Below, piece by piece: positions 46,001-52,488 of a stretch of DNA of 55,840 bases; the first letter of the stretch is position 1; each line of letters begins with the position of its first letter. The DNA lies in assembly GCA_947626525.1 (NCBI GenBank), contig CANQSM010000009.1, positions 1 to 55,840 on the forward strand. The letters run 5' to 3'. A program made the translations under genes and the position numbers. The notes under the pieces are model-generated. The model searched no databases. It was not told the DNA's origin and saw only the letters and a program-made list of their open reading frames with translations. Source of the DNA: an uncultured Phocaeicola sp. (GTDB lineage: Bacteria > Bacteroidota > Bacteroidia > Bacteroidales > Bacteroidaceae).

Positions 46001-46564
46001 GTACTTGATACCGAAGTTTACTCTAATACTGGTGGACAATCTTCTAAAGCGACTCCACTTGGTGCTATCGCAAAATTTGCCGCTTCCGGTAAGAGAGTTC
46101 GCAAAAAAGATTTAGGTATGATTGCTACCACATATGGTTATGTATACGTTGCTCAGATTGCAATGGGTGCGGATCAAGCTCAATGCCTGAAGGCTATCCG
46201 CGAAGCCGAAGCATATCCAGGTCCTTCTATTATCATCGCATACGCTCCGTGTATCAACCATGGTTTGAAAAAAGGTATGGGTAAAGCGCAAGCTGAAGAA
46301 GCTGCTGCCGTAGCATGCGGTTATTGGCACTTGTGGCGTTTCAATCCAGCTTTGGAAGAAGAAGGTAAGAATCCGTTCTCACTCGATTCGAAGGAACCGG
46401 CATGGGATGGTTTCCAAGACTTCTTGAAAGGTGAGGTTCGTTTTGCATCTGTAATGAAACAATATCCGGAAGAAGCAGCTTCCTTATTTGAAGCTTGCGA
46501 AGACATGGCCAAAAAACGTTATGCAAGTTACTTGCGTATGGCCAATATGGATTGGAGTAAATAA
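43013..46564 (+). CDS. nifJ: Pyruvate:ferredoxin (flavodoxin) oxidoreductase
   Basis: This oxygen-sensitive enzyme oxidises pyruvate to acetyl-CoA and CO2, reducing ferredoxin, and is central to anaerobic energy metabolism. The 1183-aa single-chain form starts MTKQKKFITCDGNQAAAHIS (ATG 43013). Domain order is: pyruvate-binding N-terminal region (AAIYPITPSSTMAEYVDEWA), gamma domain near 420, two 4Fe-4S clusters (CIQCNKCAYVCPHAC near 690 and CLGCGNCVDVCPGNP near 744), a further cysteine group (GACSGCGETPYVKL) and the thiamine-diphosphate site (GGDGASYDIGYGGLDH near 970, VYSNTGGQSSKATPLG). Codon choice appears typical of a highly expressed gene. Confidence 0.97.
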   Translation: MTKQKKFITCDGNQAAAHISYMFSEVAAIYPITPSSTMAEYVDEWAAQGRKNIFGETVLVQEMQSEGGAAGAVHGSLQAGALTTTYTASQGLLLMIPNMYKIAGEFLPCVFHVSARTLASHSLCIFGDHQDVMSTRQTGFAMLAEGSVQEVMDLAGVAHLATIKSRVPFVNFFDGFRTSHEIQKIEMLENEDLAPLIDQKALAEFRSRALSPEHPVARGMAENPDTFFTHRESCNPYYNAVPAIVEEYMDKISEITGRKYGLFNYYGAEDAERVIIAMGSVTEAAHEAIDYLVAKGEKVGLVSVHLYRPFSAKHFLAAVPKTVKRIAVLDRTKEPGANGEPLYLDVKECFYGTENAPEIVGGRYGLGSNDTTPSQILAVYKNLALPTPKNHFTLGIVDDVTFTSLPKEEEIALGGAGMFEAKFYGLGADGTVGANKNSVKIIGDNTNKHCQAYFSYDSKKSGGFTCSHLRFGDNPIRSTYLVNTPNFVACHVQAYLRMYDVTRGLQENGTFLLNTIWEGDELIHNLPNNIKRYFAQKNIKVYYINATKIAQEIGLGNRTNTILQSAFFRITGVIPVDLAIEQMKKFIVKSYGKKGEDVVNKNYAAVDRGGEYKELVVDKAWANLANEEVAANNDPAFINEVVRPINAQNGDLLPVSAFKGIEDGTWHQGTSAYEKRGVAAFVPTWTPENCIQCNKCAYVCPHACIRPFVMDENEVAGFGATTLEMKAPAAMKGMHFRMQVGVMDCLGCGNCVDVCPGNPKAGGKALAMAPLEGQLGEAANWEYCVKNVKSKQDLVDIKSNPKNSQFATPLFEFSGACSGCGETPYVKLISQLFGDREIVANATGCSSIYSGSIPSTPYTTNEKGQGPAWANSLFEDFCEFGLGMALANKKMRARIVELLNGAIAAEGTPAEFKAAAQKWIEGKDDADASKAATAELLPMIEKGAETGCEACAKLKELSHYLVKRSQWIIGGDGASYDIGYGGLDHVIASGEDVNILVLDTEVYSNTGGQSSKATPLGAIAKFAASGKRVRKKDLGMIATTYGYVYVAQIAMGADQAQCLKAIREAEAYPGPSIIIAYAPCINHGLKKGMGKAQAEEAAAVACGYWHLWRFNPALEEEGKNPFSLDSKEPAWDGFQDFLKGEVRFASVMKQYPEEAASLFEACEDMAKKRYASYLRMANMDWSK

Positions 46565-47016
46565 AATGTGAACATTTAACTACCGCTCATGTCACAGAGC
46601 GAAGTGCTCCCAGAAGTTGGACGAGTTAAACATTATTCAATAATTAGGAAGAGTTCGGTGCAATACCGGACTCTTTCCTTGTAATCGACTCTTAATTCTC
46701 TTACTATTGTAATAATCAATATATTCTTCCAATTTTTCTATAAATCCTTCTTCTGCCGATTCAAACTTCTCAACATATAACAGCTCTGATTTCAAGACGC
46801 TAAAGAAATTCTTCATCATACCGTTATCCAGACAGTTCCCTTTTCGTGAAATACTTATCAGCCACCGCAAAAAGCACAACAGATTTTTCTGAAAAAGATA
46901 TAGGCAATACAACAATGAAATCGGTCGTACAAAACCAACGCCATGAAGCCATACTCTATGAACAGTACAAGACTTACCACACTATACCTCTACACTTTTT
47001 TACGCGCTCCCCTTAC
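46565..47016. mobile_element. IS3-type element debris after the oxidoreductase gene
   Basis: The stretch GTGCTCCCAGAAGTTGGACG (46600-46620) looks like an IS3-family end. An orfB fragment follows on the minus strand (46637-46855). An imperfect inverted repeat AAGAGTTCGGT/ACCGGACTCTT (46649-46675) lies at the end of that fragment. No other orfB or orfA sequence is seen, and the rest up to 47016 has no recognised gene. Confidence 0.6.
46637..46855 (-). pseudogene. C-terminal fragment of an IS3-type orfB transposase
   Basis: About 73 codons read [40 protein letters not shown] and [20 protein letters not shown], the standard C-terminal end of an IS3-family integrase-like transposase. The catalytic Glu lies just after the truncation point; the N-terminal part with the first two acidic residues is gone. 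It is therefore inactive. It may be related to the orfA scrap at 22880-23115, though no overlapping sequence allows a test. Confidence 0.8.
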
Positions 47017-47691
47017 TCATTCAACCCTTTTAAAGGCACACCATAAATTACCTTCCGGAACAGGAGCTTCCAACTCTATCATTTCTTTAGAAACTGGATG
47101 AATAAAACGTATTTTACGAGCATGCAGACAAATACTTCCATCTGAATTGGAACGAGAGAAACCATATTTTAAATCTCCTTTTATAGGTGATCCTATCTTT
47201 GCCAGTTGGCAACGAATCTGATGATGACGTCCTGTCTTCAAATCAACTTCCAACAAATAATAATTATTCGAGCGAGCTATCAGTTTATAATGCAGTACTG
47301 CTCTTTTAGCATTTTTTTCTTCTCTATCATATGCATACGATTTATTCTGTCTTTCATTACGAATCAAATAATGGGTAATCTCAGCTTCTTCTTGTTTAGG
47401 GCACTCCTTTACAATAGCCCAATATGTCTTTTTCACTTCACCATTCTTAAACATCTCATTCAAACGGGAAAGAGCTTTACTTGTCTTAGCAAAGATAACC
47501 AAACCACTTACAGGCCTATCCAAACGATGCGTAACTCCTACAAATACATTACCAAGTTTCTGATATTTTTCCTTTAAATACCGCTTTACCATCTCCGAAA
47601 GGGGAAGATCACCGGTTTTATCTCCCTGTACAATTTCTGAAGCTGTCTTATTGACAACCAGAATATGATTATCCTCGTATACTATTTCCAT
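47017..47691 (-). CDS. RluA-family RNA pseudouridine synthase
   Basis: This enzyme isomerises uridine to pseudouridine in rRNA or tRNA. The catalytic motif GVTHRLDRPVSGLVIFAKTS (Asp in HRLDRP) is near residue 60. LLEVDLKTGRHHQIRCQLAK and GDLKYGFSRSNSDGSICLHA are typical of the RluA/RluD branch. The protein lacks an S4 domain. Length 224 aa from the ATG at 47691; an upstream ATG at 47709 overlaps the FabG terminator and is less likely. It follows fabG on the same strand but beyond a perfect terminator. The RNA target cannot be given. Confidence 0.88.
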   Translation of the reverse strand: MEIVYEDNHILVVNKTASEIVQGDKTGDLPLSEMVKRYLKEKYQKLGNVFVGVTHRLDRPVSGLVIFAKTSKALSRLNEMFKNGEVKKTYWAIVKECPKQEEAEITHYLIRNERQNKSYAYDREEKNAKRAVLHYKLIARSNNYYLLEVDLKTGRHHQIRCQLAKIGSPIKGDLKYGFSRSNSDGSICLHARKIRFIHPVSKEMIELEAPVPEGNLWCAFKRVE

Positions 47692-47699
47692 ACCCACAT

Positions 47700-47741
47700 A
47701 AAAAAGCACTACAGATTATATATGAAGTATAATCTGTAGTG
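47700..47741 (-). terminator. Terminator after fabG
   Basis: A perfect 14-bp stem CACTACAGATTATA (47707-47720) with TATAATCTGTAGTG (47728-47741) has a 7-base loop. On the minus strand it is followed by CTTTTTTATG. It ends 9 bp before the start of the pseudouridine synthase, an unusually close arrangement. Confidence 0.85.
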
Positions 47742-47779
47742 AATATATAGAATTTAACAGTTATTCCCCACTAAAAGAA

Positions 47780-48526
47780 TTACATATTCATACCGCCATC
47801 AACCTGAATCACCTGGCCTGATACATACGAAGACATATCTGAAGCCAAGAATGTAGCTATGTTGGCTACGTCTTCAGGAGTACCGCCACGCCGCAAAGGA
47901 ATCTTCTTACACCACTCGTTTTTCACCTCATCACTTAATTGGGCAGTCATGTCCGTAATAATGAAGCCAGGAGCAATGGCATTGGCACGAATACCACGGG
48001 AACCTAATTCCTGAGCTATAGATTTGGCAAGCCCAATCATTCCCGCTTTCGAAGCAGAATAGTTACATTGTCCAGCATTGCCATGAACACCTACCACAGA
48101 AGCCATATTGATAATGCTACCACATTTCTGCCGCATCATAATAGGAGTACATGCATGAATAAAATTAAAAGCAGATTTCAAATTCACTGCAATCACAGCA
48201 TCCCATTGCGCTTCGCTCATACGCATCATCAACCCGTCTTTTGTTATACCCGCATTGTTTACCAAAATATCAATAGACCCAAAATCATCTTTAATCTGGT
48301 TCACCACTTTCTCAGTATCCCCAAAATTCGCAGCATTAGAAGCATATCCTTTTACTTTTACACCCAATGCAGCAATTTCTTTTTCTGTATTCTGTCCGTT
48401 TTCGTCAATGACCAAATCAGTGAATGCAATATTCGCACCTTCCGATGCAAATTTCAAAGCAACAGCTTTACCGATGCCACGTGCAGCTCCGGTTACAATT
48501 GCCGTTTTTCCAGTCAATAAACCCAT
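47780..48526 (-). CDS. fabG: 3-oxoacyl-[acyl-carrier-protein] reductase
   Basis: FabG reduces 3-oxoacyl-ACP with NADPH in fatty-acid elongation. The short-chain dehydrogenase fold shows the cofactor loop TGAARGIGKAVALKFA, NNAGITKDGLMMRMSE, the catalytic Ser region NMASVVGVHGNAGQCNYSAS with the Tyr-x3-Lys pair, and ANAIAPGFIITDMTAQL. The end SYVSGQVIQVDGGMNM is characteristic of FabG. Length 248 aa. It lies 33 bp downstream of a TetR-type regulator, probably in one transcript, and ends in a strong terminator. Confidence 0.95.
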   Translation of the reverse strand: MGLLTGKTAIVTGAARGIGKAVALKFASEGANIAFTDLVIDENGQNTEKEIAALGVKVKGYASNAANFGDTEKVVNQIKDDFGSIDILVNNAGITKDGLMMRMSEAQWDAVIAVNLKSAFNFIHACTPIMMRQKCGSIINMASVVGVHGNAGQCNYSASKAGMIGLAKSIAQELGSRGIRANAIAPGFIITDMTAQLSDEVKNEWCKKIPLRRGGTPEDVANIATFLASDMSSYVSGQVIQVDGGMNM

Positions 48527-48559
48527 AATTTTTCTTATTAAATATGTTACTTAAAAAAT

Positions 48560-49150
48560 TTATTTCTTTCCTAACGCGCCAAAAACAAGACGCATTACGT
48601 ATAATTTACTCTGTTCCGCAGACAAACCTGTCCCTATCAATCCACGAATAAAGGGTATTTCTATTCCTTTTATCGAATAATGAAGAATCTCAGCTGTCAT
48701 ATTCACGTCATCTATAGTAAAAACTCCTTTTTCTTTCCCTTCAGAAAGAACCTCCCGAAACAGTTTCATCTCGTTTTTATCGAAATCTTTCCGGCATGCC
48801 TCAACGGTCCATATATCACGAAAGAAATCGGCCCTTAATGTACCATTACGATAAACGACCTGTTTTATAGTTTCTAATCTGGCATAGATCAACTCAATAA
48901 GCTTTTCATCAGGAGAAATGTTCTTTTCTGAGACTTTCTTCATTTCCTCTGTTAGCATCTCAAGCTCAGACTCTACCACAGCCCAATAAATTTCCTCCTT
49001 ACTTTTGAAATAAGTATATAATGTACGGCGTCCCTTCTCCGAGACCAATGCAATATCATTCATGGTTGTGTTTTCCACTCCATACTTTGCAAAAAGCTGC
49101 CGAGCAACATCTACTAATTTATTTCTCGTTTTTGATATAGCCATAGCCAT
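48560..49150 (-). CDS. TetR-family transcriptional regulator
   Basis: The N-terminal DNA-binding domain shows TRNKLVDVARQLFAKYGVEN, TTMNDIALVSEKGRRTLYTY and FKSKEEIYWAVVESEL, the classic TetR helix-turn-helix. The C-terminal ligand-binding part is helical with no assignable ligand. Start chosen at MAMAIS (49150); other ATGs occur at 49168 and 49144. It precedes fabG by 33 bp, so it may regulate fatty-acid synthesis as FabR or FadR-type TetR proteins do elsewhere. A possible operator lies immediately upstream. Confidence 0.9.
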   Translation of the reverse strand: MAMAISKTRNKLVDVARQLFAKYGVENTTMNDIALVSEKGRRTLYTYFKSKEEIYWAVVESELEMLTEEMKKVSEKNISPDEKLIELIYARLETIKQVVYRNGTLRADFFRDIWTVEACRKDFDKNEMKLFREVLSEGKEKGVFTIDDVNMTAEILHYSIKGIEIPFIRGLIGTGLSAEQSKLYVMRLVFGALGKK

Positions 49151-49162
49151 ATATAATAGATT

Positions 49163-49185
49163 GCACATTATAATAATGAATGTGC
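49163..49185. promoter_or_regulatory. Possible TetR operator (inverted repeat)
   Basis: GCACATT (49163-49169) and AATGTGC (49179-49185) are exact inverted repeats with a 9-base AT-only-plus-G spacer, 12 bp upstream of the TetR gene start. A minus-strand TACTTTCG (49192-49185), one mismatch from TAnnTTTG, touches it. Placement fits autoregulation but no binding data exist. Confidence 0.4.
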
Positions 49186-49329
49186 GAAAGTAGTATATTT
49201 CTTTTTATCATACAAGAAAAATAAAATGAATATTTAAATATACGTTAAAGATATAATATATAACTATCAGATTCACAACTATTTGTTTTGTATTTGTAGA
49301 GAATAATATAAAAATAAACAGCGAATAAT
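49186..49329. other. AT-rich gap between the TetR gene and the tRNA promoter
   Basis: Very AT-rich; no gene or repeat recognised. Confidence 0.4.
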
Positions 49330-49359
49330 TTGCAAACTAAAAAAAAAACAGTACCTTTG
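49330..49359 (+). promoter_or_regulatory. Bacteroides-type promoter of the initiator tRNA gene
   Basis: TTG at 49330-49332, 19 bases, TACCTTTG at 49352-49359. Initiation near 49366 gives a short leader of about 16 nt to the tRNA. Confidence 0.8.
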
Positions 49360-49381
49360 CACTCACAAAACAAAACAATAC

Positions 49382-49454
<73 letters not shown>

Positions 49455-49459
49455 CAAAA

Positions 49460-49488
49460 AAGAACTGCAGAAATGTAGTTCTTTTTTA
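49460..49488 (+). terminator. Terminator after the initiator tRNA
   Basis: AAGAACTGCA (49460-49469) pairs with TGTAGTTCTT (49474-49483; one G-U pair), loop GAAA, followed by TTTTATT. Confidence 0.85.
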
Positions 49489-49492
49489 TTAA

Positions 49493-49512
49493 TAACGCAA
49501 GTTCGGGATAAG
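49493..49512. repeat. IS terminus, left boundary of an accessory patch
   Basis: TAACGCAAGTTCGGGATAAG differs by a few bases from the termini at 2776, 22738, 50010 and 51752. It is in the same orientation as 2776 and 22738, and opposite to the copies at 49991-50010 and 51734-51752. Confidence 0.65.
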
Positions 49513-49611
49513 CCACATCTTAATAAAGTTGAATCGGTATCTTTTTCAGGCTACCGATTCTTTTGGTAATATCATTGATATTTAGCAGTTCCAAGCAATA
49601 AATACCATATC

Positions 49612-49771
49612 ATGATTACCGAGAATAAACTTACTGAAATTATTGTATGCCCGATGATTTTTTGCAAGAAATTTGCGGTGCAACAAACCCAACCGCATAA
49701 GCGATGCTGAGATGATGATTGTTCTTGTCCTGTTTCATTCCGGCGGTTTCCGCAAAGGAAAGAGAGTGTAA
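49612..49771 (+). pseudogene. N-terminal fragment of an IS982-family transposase, plus strand
   Basis: ATG ATT ACC GAG starts MITENKLTEI, then frames slip, and a later frame reads PNRISDAEMMIVLVLFHSGG and stops after FRKGKRV. These match the N-terminal region of IS982 transposases (compare NKPNRMSDSEIFVILILFHF in the copy at 3409). It is broken by frame changes and an early stop. The element has been cut at about 49771. Confidence 0.75.
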
Positions 49772-49797
49772 GGAAAAACTCTTAAGAATCTCCACCG

Positions 49798-49855
49798 AAA
49801 CTGTCGGAGTTTTCCGAAACTTTCTTAAGAATCTTTCCGAAAACTCCGACAGTTT
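49798..49855. repeat. 22-bp near-perfect inverted repeat
   Basis: 49798-49819 is the reverse complement of 49834-49855 with one mismatch; loop 49820-49833 contains CTTAAG. It overlaps the edge of the 200-bp repeat copy B and seems to arise from duplication of its end in inverted form. Confidence 0.7.
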
Positions 49856-50012
49856 TTCCGCTCCTTTCCTATATCCGTAAAGAGTATATTTTATCCATCT
49901 TCACTTTTGAGATAATCGCTTGTGAATTAACTGTTTGGAATGAAGGTAAGGAGTGCCGGTATGTTGCGGAGCTTCACTTTCGCACGGATACTTATTTCGA
50001 ACTCACGTTATT
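49809..50012 (-). repeat. 200-bp IS-derived repeat, copy B
   Basis: The reverse complement of this stretch matches 22738-22940 along its whole length with scattered differences, including the terminus TAACGTGAGTTCGAAATAAG at 50010-49991. Copy A continues into an orfA remnant, while this copy turns into the inverted repeat at 49798. Confidence 0.75.
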
Positions 50013-50340
50013 TACTTGTGATATATGCAAGTTTCAGGAACATGATCAATGCCACAAAACAACGGGGCATAATCTCCGCAAATCGGTTGTAGGAGAACCT
50101 TTGCGGAAACAGATGTTTCCACTGCCCACATATATAAGACAGATAATAATGCTTGAAATTGCGGTAGGTGTTGAAGTGAAAACAGATCAGGATGGTAATG
50201 ACCTCTGCATTGGACATCATGCGTTTTCTGTGGCGCTTAGGGGCGTCCGGAAATGACGGGATAGCTTTTTTGCTATCTCAATTCAAATTCCTTGCAGAAA
50301 TCATCAGCAATACAGAAAAAATATCCTAAATTTGTACCAT
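50013..50340 (-). pseudogene. N-terminal fragment of an IS982-family transposase, minus strand
   Basis: From about 50335 leftward the translation gives FFCIADDFCKEFELR, then a stop and frame change, then MSNAEVITILICFHFNTYRN and PQRFSYNRFAEIMPRCFVAL. These are N-terminal IS982 motifs (compare YCIADDFCKEF in the copy at 3409). The fragment ends where the 200-bp repeat begins, so it was cut by that insertion. The C-terminal catalytic part is missing. Confidence 0.75.
50327..50334 (+). promoter_or_regulatory. Candidate -7 box of the yjbR-cupin pair, inside IS982 debris
   Basis: TAAATTTG matches TAnnTTTG 24 bp upstream of the ATG at 50358. It lies within the IS982 fragment. No -33 TTG at the right spacing. 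Confidence 0.4.
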
Positions 50341-50357
50341 TAAAGTGAAAGGTCATT

Positions 50358-50756
50358 ATGGACTTAATGGATTGTCGGGGGTATATCATGACATTGCCCA
50401 TGGTTGAGGAGTGTCAGCCGTTTGACGAAGATATAGTCGTGTATAAGATATGCGGGAAATGGTTCGCCACAATCATCTTCTCGCGAGGGAATTATATCGC
50501 TGTCAAATGTGACCCCGACCGTGCAGTGCTTTTGCGTGATGAGTATTCGTCAATAACACCTGCATGGCATTACAACAAGCGATATTGGAACGACTTGTTG
50601 GTTACAGCCTTGCCTGAAAGTGTTGTCAAGCGAGAAATTCGCCACTCTTACTTTACAGTTATCCGTAAAAACGTTTCGCCCAAAGCCTTGCGGGAAGAGG
50701 TGCTTGCAATGGTATCCAAACAAGGTCTTGAAGATGATGCAATAATACCAGAATAA
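50358..50756 (+). CDS. MmcQ/YjbR-family protein
   Basis: A 132-aa protein of the YjbR fold (a winged double-layered structure often annotated as DNA-binding). It begins MDLMDCRGYIMTLPMVEECQ and contains VYKICGKWFATIIFSRGNYI, AVKCDPDRAVLLRDEY, PAWHYNKRYWNDLLVTALPE and IRHSYFTVIRKN, all normal for the family. The function in cells is unclear. It precedes a cupin gene by 12 bp and both sit between IS remnants. Confidence 0.85.
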   Translation: MDLMDCRGYIMTLPMVEECQPFDEDIVVYKICGKWFATIIFSRGNYIAVKCDPDRAVLLRDEYSSITPAWHYNKRYWNDLLVTALPESVVKREIRHSYFTVIRKNVSPKALREEVLAMVSKQGLEDDAIIPE

Positions 50757-50768
50757 TTAAAAACAGAT

Positions 50769-51263
50769 ATGGCAACAATCATAAAGAACGAAGAGAAAGA
50801 TTTTCAGCCCAATCCGAACAAGATAGATGGATTCAGGTTATTGACAGATAAAACAAGAGAGCAAAGAGACATCAATCCGCAATGGCTTAACTTTGATGTG
50901 CGAAAGCTCAATCCCGGAGAATGCAATGCTGCCTATCATTTCCATCGTTATGCGGAAGAACTATTTGTTATACAGCAAGGAGAAGTTTCGTTACGCACTC
51001 CTCAAGGCGTGGAAATAGTAAAATCGGGAGATATGATATTCTTCGAGTCGGGAGAAAGCGGTGCTCACCAACTTTATAACCATACGGACGAACCCTGTAT
51101 ATTCTTGGATATACGTACTTATATCGGTCATGACATTTGCGAATATCCCGACTCCAATAAAATCATAATAGTGCCCAACGGAGAAACTTTCAAGCGTGAT
51201 GAACAGCATAGTTATTTTGAAGGAGAAGAAAACATTCGTGATATTTGGAATAAATTGAATTAG
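50769..51263 (+). CDS. Cupin-domain protein
   Basis: A 164-aa single-domain cupin. The first metal motif is YHFHRYAEELFVIQQGEVSL (His, His and Glu ligands) and the second is GDMIFFESGESGAHQLYNHT (His). The N-terminus (NPNKIDGFRLLTDKTREQR) and the C-terminal FKRDEQHSYFEGEENIRDIW are family features. Cupins of this size can bind sugars or act as isomerases or dioxygenases, so no reaction can be named. It follows the YjbR gene by 12 bp and is probably co-transcribed with it. Confidence 0.85.
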   Translation: MATIIKNEEKDFQPNPNKIDGFRLLTDKTREQRDINPQWLNFDVRKLNPGECNAAYHFHRYAEELFVIQQGEVSLRTPQGVEIVKSGDMIFFESGESGAHQLYNHTDEPCIFLDIRTYIGHDICEYPDSNKIIIVPNGETFKRDEQHSYFEGEENIRDIWNKLN

Positions 51264-51600
51264 TCAAGACTTAATCTGACAGTTACGTATAAAAAACATA
51301 AATTCGTGCGACATTACCGCTTTCCATAGAACAGCACCTTAAATGTACTTCGCATAATCCAATCTTTTTTGGTTACAAAATTAGGTATCAGCGAGTTGTA
51401 CATTGCTACGCAAAATTATGCAGAACTATGAAACGTGACGACACAAAGAAAAATCTTACTCGTTTTCGGGTAACGATTAGGCAACCGTTCTATTTCATTA
51501 CCTTGCGTTTCTTTGCTAAATTGCTATTTCCCGTATTTCCGAGGTTTTCTGAGTAATGCATTTATATCAGTGCAAGATGCACTATTATTCCGATTTCGGT
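51264..51600. other. Gap between the cupin gene and the last IS982 remnant
   Basis: No recognised gene. A 42-codon frame begins MKRDDTKKNLTRFRVTIRQP (ATG at 51428) without recognisable motifs. TATATCAGTGCAAGATGCACTAT (51563-51585) includes an inverted GTGCA/TGCAC pair. Probably decayed accessory DNA. Confidence 0.4.
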
Positions 51601-51752
51601 TGATTATTCCAGCGTTTTTCTGTAATTTTGAACTCTGAGAACATGGCGGCAATCATTTAAAGGTTATAGTTCAGCACTGTATATTTAATGCTTTTCGCTA
51701 TATTCTTACATAATCAAACGAATAAATTAATCTTTATTTCGAACTCACGTTA
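51601..51752 (-). mobile_element. 5' end of an IS982-family element, remnant
   Basis: The minus strand reads MFSEFKITE starting at about 51645, like MFSASKVTE at 3409. Outside it, GAGAACATGG and TTTAATGCTTTTCGCTAT match the region beyond the 3409 copy. The outer end is TTATTTCGAACTCACGTTA (51734-51752), an inverted IS terminus. The transposase is otherwise missing. It forms the right boundary of the accessory patch that begins at 49493. Confidence 0.7.
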
Positions 51753-51764
51753 AAATAAATGTCT

Positions 51765-51772
51765 TACATTTG
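51765..51772 (+). promoter_or_regulatory. Candidate -7 box of the DUF3332 gene, next to an IS end
   Basis: TACATTTG matches TAnnTTTG. A -33 element would fall within the IS terminus at 51741-51745, which does not have TTG. Leader to the ATG at 51852 would be about 73 nt. Confidence 0.4.
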
Positions 51773-51851
51773 TGGAGTTACACAAATAAAAGAGATACAA
51801 ATAGAGATTTTATCATAATAATTTATAATTCATTTATTAACTAAAAAACCT

Positions 51852-52403
51852 ATGAAAAATTTAAAATTAACTGCTGTATGCGCCGTATTGGCAGGTAGCG
51901 TAGTGTTTACTTCATGTATCGGTTCCTTTGCCCTGACAAACAAAGTGCTTGACTGGAACAAGCAATTGACCAACAACAATTTTGTAAACGAACTTATTTT
52001 TATCGGCTTACACATCGTACCGATATATGAGGTTTCTATATTGGCTGACGTATTAGTCATCAATTCTATCGAATTCTGGAGTGGAGACAACCCTGTTGCA
52101 GCAGGTACCGTTAAAGAAGTAAAAGGTGACAATGGCAAATATTTGGTTAAGACAACCGAAGACGGATATTCTATTACCAAAGAAGGCGAAGAGAATCCTG
52201 TAGAGTTGAAATTCGATGAAAAAACTCAAAGTTGGAATGTCATCAGCAACGGAGAGTCATACGAAATCATGAAATTGAACGGAAACGGCACAGTAGATCT
52301 AAATATGCAAAACGGTTCTTTTATGAATGTCAACCTGGATGCGCAAGGTGTCATGGCAGCTCGTCATGCCATCATGGGCAATACATTCTTTGCTGCCAGA
52401 TAA
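51852..52403 (+). CDS. DUF3332-family lipoprotein
   Basis: A 183-aa protein with a lipobox (VFTSC, Cys22) after a hydrophobic signal, followed by IGSFALTNKVLDWNKQLTNN and a hydrophobic stretch (NELIFIGLHIVPIYEVSILA, about residues 47-66), then LVINSIEFWSGDNP and a soluble beta-rich C-terminus. This order is typical of DUF3332 proteins, which have no known function. It is a single-gene unit, convergent with the aldolase, with a terminator between. Confidence 0.85.
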   Translation: MKNLKLTAVCAVLAGSVVFTSCIGSFALTNKVLDWNKQLTNNNFVNELIFIGLHIVPIYEVSILADVLVINSIEFWSGDNPVAAGTVKEVKGDNGKYLVKTTEDGYSITKEGEENPVELKFDEKTQSWNVISNGESYEIMKLNGNGTVDLNMQNGSFMNVNLDAQGVMAARHAIMGNTFFAAR

Positions 52404-52436
52404 CATTAAAAGAGAACCGCGGTTTTCAGACAAAAA

Positions 52437-52470
52437 ACAAGGCTGTCCCAAAAATGAGGCAGCCTTTCAC
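52437..52470. terminator. Terminator between DUF3332 and aldolase genes
   Basis: AAGGCTGTC (52439-52447) pairs with GGCAGCCTT around 52458-52466 with one bulge or mismatch; A-rich sequence precedes and TTT follows, so it may work in both directions. Confidence 0.65.
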
Positions 52471-52488
52471 TTTAAGTCACAGGAAGAA

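Noticed and set aside
46846-47046. 66-codon frame downstream of the IS3 fragment
   Set aside because: Begins inside transposase debris and overlaps the end of the pseudouridine synthase gene antisense.
49493-51752. Integrative element with integrase at the tRNA gene
   Set aside because: No integrase gene and no repeat of the tRNA 3' end downstream; IS remnants explain the patch.
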